A DNA stretch of 15,932 nucleotides from Bacteroidetes bacterium 4572_114 (GTDB lineage: Bacteria > Bacteroidota > Bacteroidia > Bacteroidales > 4484-276): contig NIVA01000138.1 in assembly GCA_002254335.1 (NCBI GenBank), positions 1-15,932 of the forward strand, given 5' to 3'. Position 1 is the stretch's first letter, and each line of letters begins with the position of its first letter. Below, piece by piece: positions 12,639 through 15,932 of the stretch. Both the position numbers and the translations under genes were made by a program. The notes below the pieces were generated by a model. That model worked only from the letters and a program-made list of their open reading frames with translations, was not told the origin of the DNA and ran no database searches.

Positions 12639-15600
12639 ATGAAAAAATTTGTTACGCTCTTTTTAATTATCGGGTCCCTGGTTTCACCACAATTGGTGAA
12701 CGCACAAATCTACTCGGACTTAGGCGGGGGAAATTGGAACCAACCTACAACCTGGATTGGCGGCACAGTGCCCACCGCCGGCGATGATGTTATCATCCAA
12801 AGCTATGTACATGTAAATGTGCACAGTTCCTGTAATAAACTTACGGTCCTGACCCCCGGAAAACTTGATAATTCCGGCTCAAGCCATAACCTGACAATTT
12901 ACGGAAACCTTGAGAATTATGGAATTATAACCTCCACGGTAAATTTACTGAATTGCCACATTTACGGCAATTTAATTAACAATGGTTCTTTTTCTGCATA
13001 TTCGATCAAGCTCCAGGAGGGGGATCAATACATCACTTTATCAGGGGGGCAAACTTTCTATTGCCAACTGTTTGAAAAACACACATCGGGCACTGTTTAT
13101 GCAAATACCGATCTGAGGTTTTATGGCACATCTGTCGATTTCAACGGCCATACGCTCGTTATGCCTGACAATGGGTTGTTTAGCGTTGATGCAGGCGGGG
13201 TAAATAAAACGGTTAGGGAAATAATTGTATGGGGCCCTAACACAACAATCATGTTCGTTAATGGGATTAATGTCCATACTTCAACATTTGAAAATAGTAC
13301 AATTGAAGGGGATTTCAAGGTTTCAGGGTACAACACTTTCCTGACGGGGACAACAGATGTACAGGGGATCATCGAGAATTACGGATCATCACATACCCTT
13401 TACATTAACGGCAATATCATCAATAATGGGGAAATCCGTAACGGAACAAATAATTTGACCACAGATATTACCGGTGATATAGTGAATAACGGGATATGGT
13501 CAAATTATAAAATATCCCTTACGGGGGCCGGTGCACAAAACATGACCTGTATGGACGGGGTGGTTTTTTCGGGCAATTATTTGGATAGGCAGAATGGCTC
13601 TGATGTGTTTTTTCTGTCTGATATGTATTTCCAAAATGTAGAAGTTGATTTTAATTATAGCGAGGTTATCTTTAATGAGGGATCGTATGTTTCTTTTATG
13701 GGTATCGGAAAGTATTTCAGGGATGCGGTCATTACCGGGAACAATGCAATATTATCGGCGCGGGGGATGCGCTTCCAGAATACTACGGCATTGACCCTAA
13801 ATGTATCAGGTGATTTTTGGAATTATGGCCAAATGGATATTTATCGCACTGTGTTAGACGGATCGCCTACGCAACATTTGTGGTTTGCCCCGGGCAGTAT
13901 CTGCAAAGCCCAAATGTTTGATGTAAATTGCGAAAACCTGGTTGTGGAAACAGACCTGGAATTTGAAAACACCAAGGTTGATATCCATAACAACCAGATG
14001 GTTTTACCGAACGAAACAACCATAAAAAACAGCGGCTACAATTACTATTTGAAAAGGGTAAATTGCTCGGGTGAAACACTAACACTTGATTTTTCAGACG
14101 ATGCTTATATTTCGGATATCAACTTCGATTGTAAAGTTATAACAAAAGGAAAAGTCTTATTTAATAGTTCCAATATTGTTTTCAACCAGGATTTTGTAAA
14201 CCATGGCACACTGGGAAATTCCGGCTCATCACATTCAATCTACCTCAATGCTGATTTTTACAACTATGGCGTGGTAATGAATAATTATAATACATTAACA
14301 ATTTACAGCTATGGTGATATTTTTAACAACGGCGATTGGGATATTTACAGGAATAATATTACGGGTGTAGATGGCCAAAACATCAGGCTTTTCGATGATC
14401 AGGCAATCAATACCCCATCATACCTACATTCAAACCTTGGCGGAAATGGGTTTCAATGGCACCTTGATGATGTCCCTATTCCTGGTGCAAATGCCTCAAC
14501 ACTTATCCTTGACCCGGTTTCAGATGCAGATTATGGATTATATTATTGCACCTCATCCGAAGGGCAATCGAGGGATATTACCATAAACAGCCGGATCGAA
14601 CCCGATTTTACTTCCGACGCGCCCGCTGTGGGCAGTGCGCCTTTGATCGTAAATTTCACCGACGGAACTGGTTCGGGGTTTCCAATTGTTTCGTGGTTTT
14701 GGGAATTTGGGGACGGTGAAACATCCAACGGCCAAAACCCTGCGCATGAATATAGCAGTCCTGGTCATTTTGATATATCGCTGACCGTTAGTGATGGTTA
14801 TACAACTGCAACAATCACAAAGCCCGATCACGTTTTTGTATGCCAAACACCTGAAGCCGGGTTTTCATTTGAGGATGTATGCCTAAATGAGGAATCAACA
14901 TTTATTGATGAGTCCTACAATTTGAATATGGACGACAGCCTGAAAATCAGGTACGCTACCGGGCTTATCGATTTTAGTTCCGAATGGGGGCCAGTAAACT
15001 GGGGCGCTATACAAACTTTGGGCGAACCCGATGTATATCCCGTTTATGCCGATTCAAACCGCGCCTGGGCGACACTTACACCAAATGGCCCACACGAATG
15101 GATTGAACTGAGCTATGATGATCCTTCAAGGATTTCGGCAGTTTGGATATACGAAAACCTGAAACCCGGATCGGTGGATACTGTTTATGCAAAAAACCCG
15201 TCCACAGGCCTTTGGGAAATACTTTGGTCAGGTACCGCAACACCGGCCCCGCTTGAAGCCAGGATATTTAAAGTGGGGTTCCCCGAAACAACTTTCCCTG
15301 TTTCGGAAATCAGGATTGCGATGAACACAGGGGCAATTTCGTATTGGAGCGAAATAGATGCAGTGGCACTGGTTACCTTTGTTGGGGAATTTCCCTCAGA
15401 TGAAACGGCTTATGAATGGGATTTAAATAATGATGGGCATGTAGATTTTACCACCAAAGGTGATGTCTCGTTTACCTATCCCGATCCCGGGGTTTATGAG
15501 GTGAAACTTCGAATTGTTAATAACGGGGTTTGCGAAAATGAAATTATTAAAACACACAGTGTGAACACAGGGCCGGAATTTATCTTAGGGCCACAGGATA

Positions 15601-15932
15601 TTACCGTGTGTTCGGGCCATGTGGCCATGTTTACCTCCGAAGCGACCATGACCGGGACTTTTGGTGTTAATTATCAGTGGTATGGCCCAACCGGTATTTT
15701 ATATGGGGAAACCCTGCAGGATTTGAAGATTGATCCGGCAACCGCCGCAAATGCCGGTGAATATTTCGTGGTGGCATATAATAGTTGTGGGAGCGATATC
15801 AGCCAGACTGCAGTTTTAACGATCCAGGAAAACCCAACAGCCTTTGCCGGCGATGATGCCACAATTTGCGAAGATGAAGTTCATGGGTTGTATGATGCCG
15901 AAGCTGATCATTACGGTTCACTTTTCTGGGAA
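12639..15932 (+). CDS. Giant secreted multidomain surface protein, N-terminal part (runs off window)
   Basis: The frame is open for 1098 codons from the ATG at 12639 to the last base, with no stop. A signal peptide (MKKFVTLFLIIGSLVSPQLV, cleavage probably after NA at about 22) leads to GGNWNQPTTWIGG at about 30-42, typical of secreted Bacteroidota beta-rich proteins. Residues about 75-580 hold four degenerate modules rich in Asn and Gly. Then come an Ig-like domain (about 580-650, WHLDDVPIPGANASTLIL and YGLYYC), a PKD domain (about 654-735, WFWEFGDGETSNG), a discoidin-like domain (about 768-913, WGAIQTLGEPDVYP and SEIDAVALV), a second PKD-like domain (about 920-974, WDLNNDGHVDF), an Ig-like domain (about 976-1064) and the start of a repeat AGDDATICED. 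The probable role is an adhesin or carbohydrate-binding exoprotein. Type IX secretion is likely but its C-terminal signal would lie outside the window. Confidence 0.92.
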   Translation, partial: MKKFVTLFLIIGSLVSPQLVNAQIYSDLGGGNWNQPTTWIGGTVPTAGDDVIIQSYVHVNVHSSCNKLTVLTPGKLDNSGSSHNLTIYGNLENYGIITSTVNLLNCHIYGNLINNGSFSAYSIKLQEGDQYITLSGGQTFYCQLFEKHTSGTVYANTDLRFYGTSVDFNGHTLVMPDNGLFSVDAGGVNKTVREIIVWGPNTTIMFVNGINVHTSTFENSTIEGDFKVSGYNTFLTGTTDVQGIIENYGSSHTLYINGNIINNGEIRNGTNNLTTDITGDIVNNGIWSNYKISLTGAGAQNMTCMDGVVFSGNYLDRQNGSDVFFLSDMYFQNVEVDFNYSEVIFNEGSYVSFMGIGKYFRDAVITGNNAILSARGMRFQNTTALTLNVSGDFWNYGQMDIYRTVLDGSPTQHLWFAPGSICKAQMFDVNCENLVVETDLEFENTKVDIHNNQMVLPNETTIKNSGYNYYLKRVNCSGETLTLDFSDDAYISDINFDCKVITKGKVLFNSSNIVFNQDFVNHGTLGNSGSSHSIYLNADFYNYGVVMNNYNTLTIYSYGDIFNNGDWDIYRNNITGVDGQNIRLFDDQAINTPSYLHSNLGGNGFQWHLDDVPIPGANASTLILDPVSDADYGLYYCTSSEGQSRDITINSRIEPDFTSDAPAVGSAPLIVNFTDGTGSGFPIVSWFWEFGDGETSNGQNPAHEYSSPGHFDISLTVSDGYTTATITKPDHVFVCQTPEAGFSFEDVCLNEESTFIDESYNLNMDDSLKIRYATGLIDFSSEWGPVNWGAIQTLGEPDVYPVYADSNRAWATLTPNGPHEWIELSYDDPSRISAVWIYENLKPGSVDTVYAKNPSTGLWEILWSGTATPAPLEARIFKVGFPETTFPVSEIRIAMNTGAISYWSEIDAVALVTFVGEFPSDETAYEWDLNNDGHVDFTTKGDVSFTYPDPGVYEVKLRIVNNGVCENEIIKTHSVNTGPEFILGPQDITVCSGHVAMFTSEATMTGTFGVNYQWYGPTGILYGETLQDLKIDPATAANAGEYFVVAYNSCGSDISQTAVLTIQENPTAFAGDDATICEDEVHGLYDAEADHYGSLFWE

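Overview
The window looks like chromosomal DNA from a member of the Bacteroidota, probably a Bacteroidia/Marinilabiliales-like environmental lineage. The reasons are the gene families (secreted C69 dipeptidases, a short exosortase, a PKD/Ig/discoidin-type giant surface protein), promoter matches to the Bacteroidota TTTG/TAnnTTTG pattern, the absence of clear Shine-Dalgarno sequences, and intergenic DNA rich in dispersed palindromes. The order-level placement is inference.

Layout. Positions 1-168 hold the 3' end of an unrecognised gene. Positions 410-925 encode a small helical, HEAT-like protein. A convergent gene (1188-1958, minus) encodes an exported metallo-beta-lactamase-fold hydrolase of the COG1237 type, and 2232-2840 (plus) encodes an exosortase-family membrane protein. 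Positions 2898-3112 are a two-part simple repeat: 14-bp units carrying GTCATTT, then 11-bp units carrying the reverse complement AAATGAC. A membrane-anchored coiled-coil protein (3148-4062, minus) has a good promoter upstream. Positions 4403-10887 contain two paralogous C69 (Ntn-type) dipeptidase genes on the minus strand. The first is broken by an internal deletion plus frame change; the second (9151-10887) is intact. Between them lies an AT-rich accessory block. It holds a translationally coupled pair, an ABC-type AAA ATPase (frame-disrupted, 6620-7836) and a candidate PD-(D/E)xK nuclease (6030-6623), and a HigBA toxin-antitoxin pair (8262-8916) with a palindromic operator. Related dispersed repeats lie on both sides of the ATPase/nuclease pair, and a second short motif recurs at the two outer edges of the block.

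Positions 10888-11615 are non-coding and consist of nested palindromes, a perfect 18-bp palindrome, a REP-like hairpin and a 42-bp repeat. A DMT/EamA transporter follows (11616-12503). From 12639 to the end of the window, one uninterrupted reading frame (1098 codons, no stop) encodes the N-terminal part of a very large secreted surface protein with four degenerate beta-rich modules followed by Ig-like, PKD, discoidin-like, PKD and Ig-like domains.

How the parts relate. The strongest candidate for an undescribed system is the ATPase/nuclease pair. The genes overlap by ATGA, and the architecture (an ABC-type ATPase without its own nuclease domain plus a small separate effector) resembles two-gene anti-phage modules such as PARIS or Septu without matching either in its effector. 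In this genome the ATPase is split by a frameshift, so the system may be decaying here, may depend on recoding, or may reflect a sequencing error. The intergenic repeats show that the region has been actively rearranged; one REP-like hairpin can be seen in a filled and an empty copy of the same surrounding repeat.
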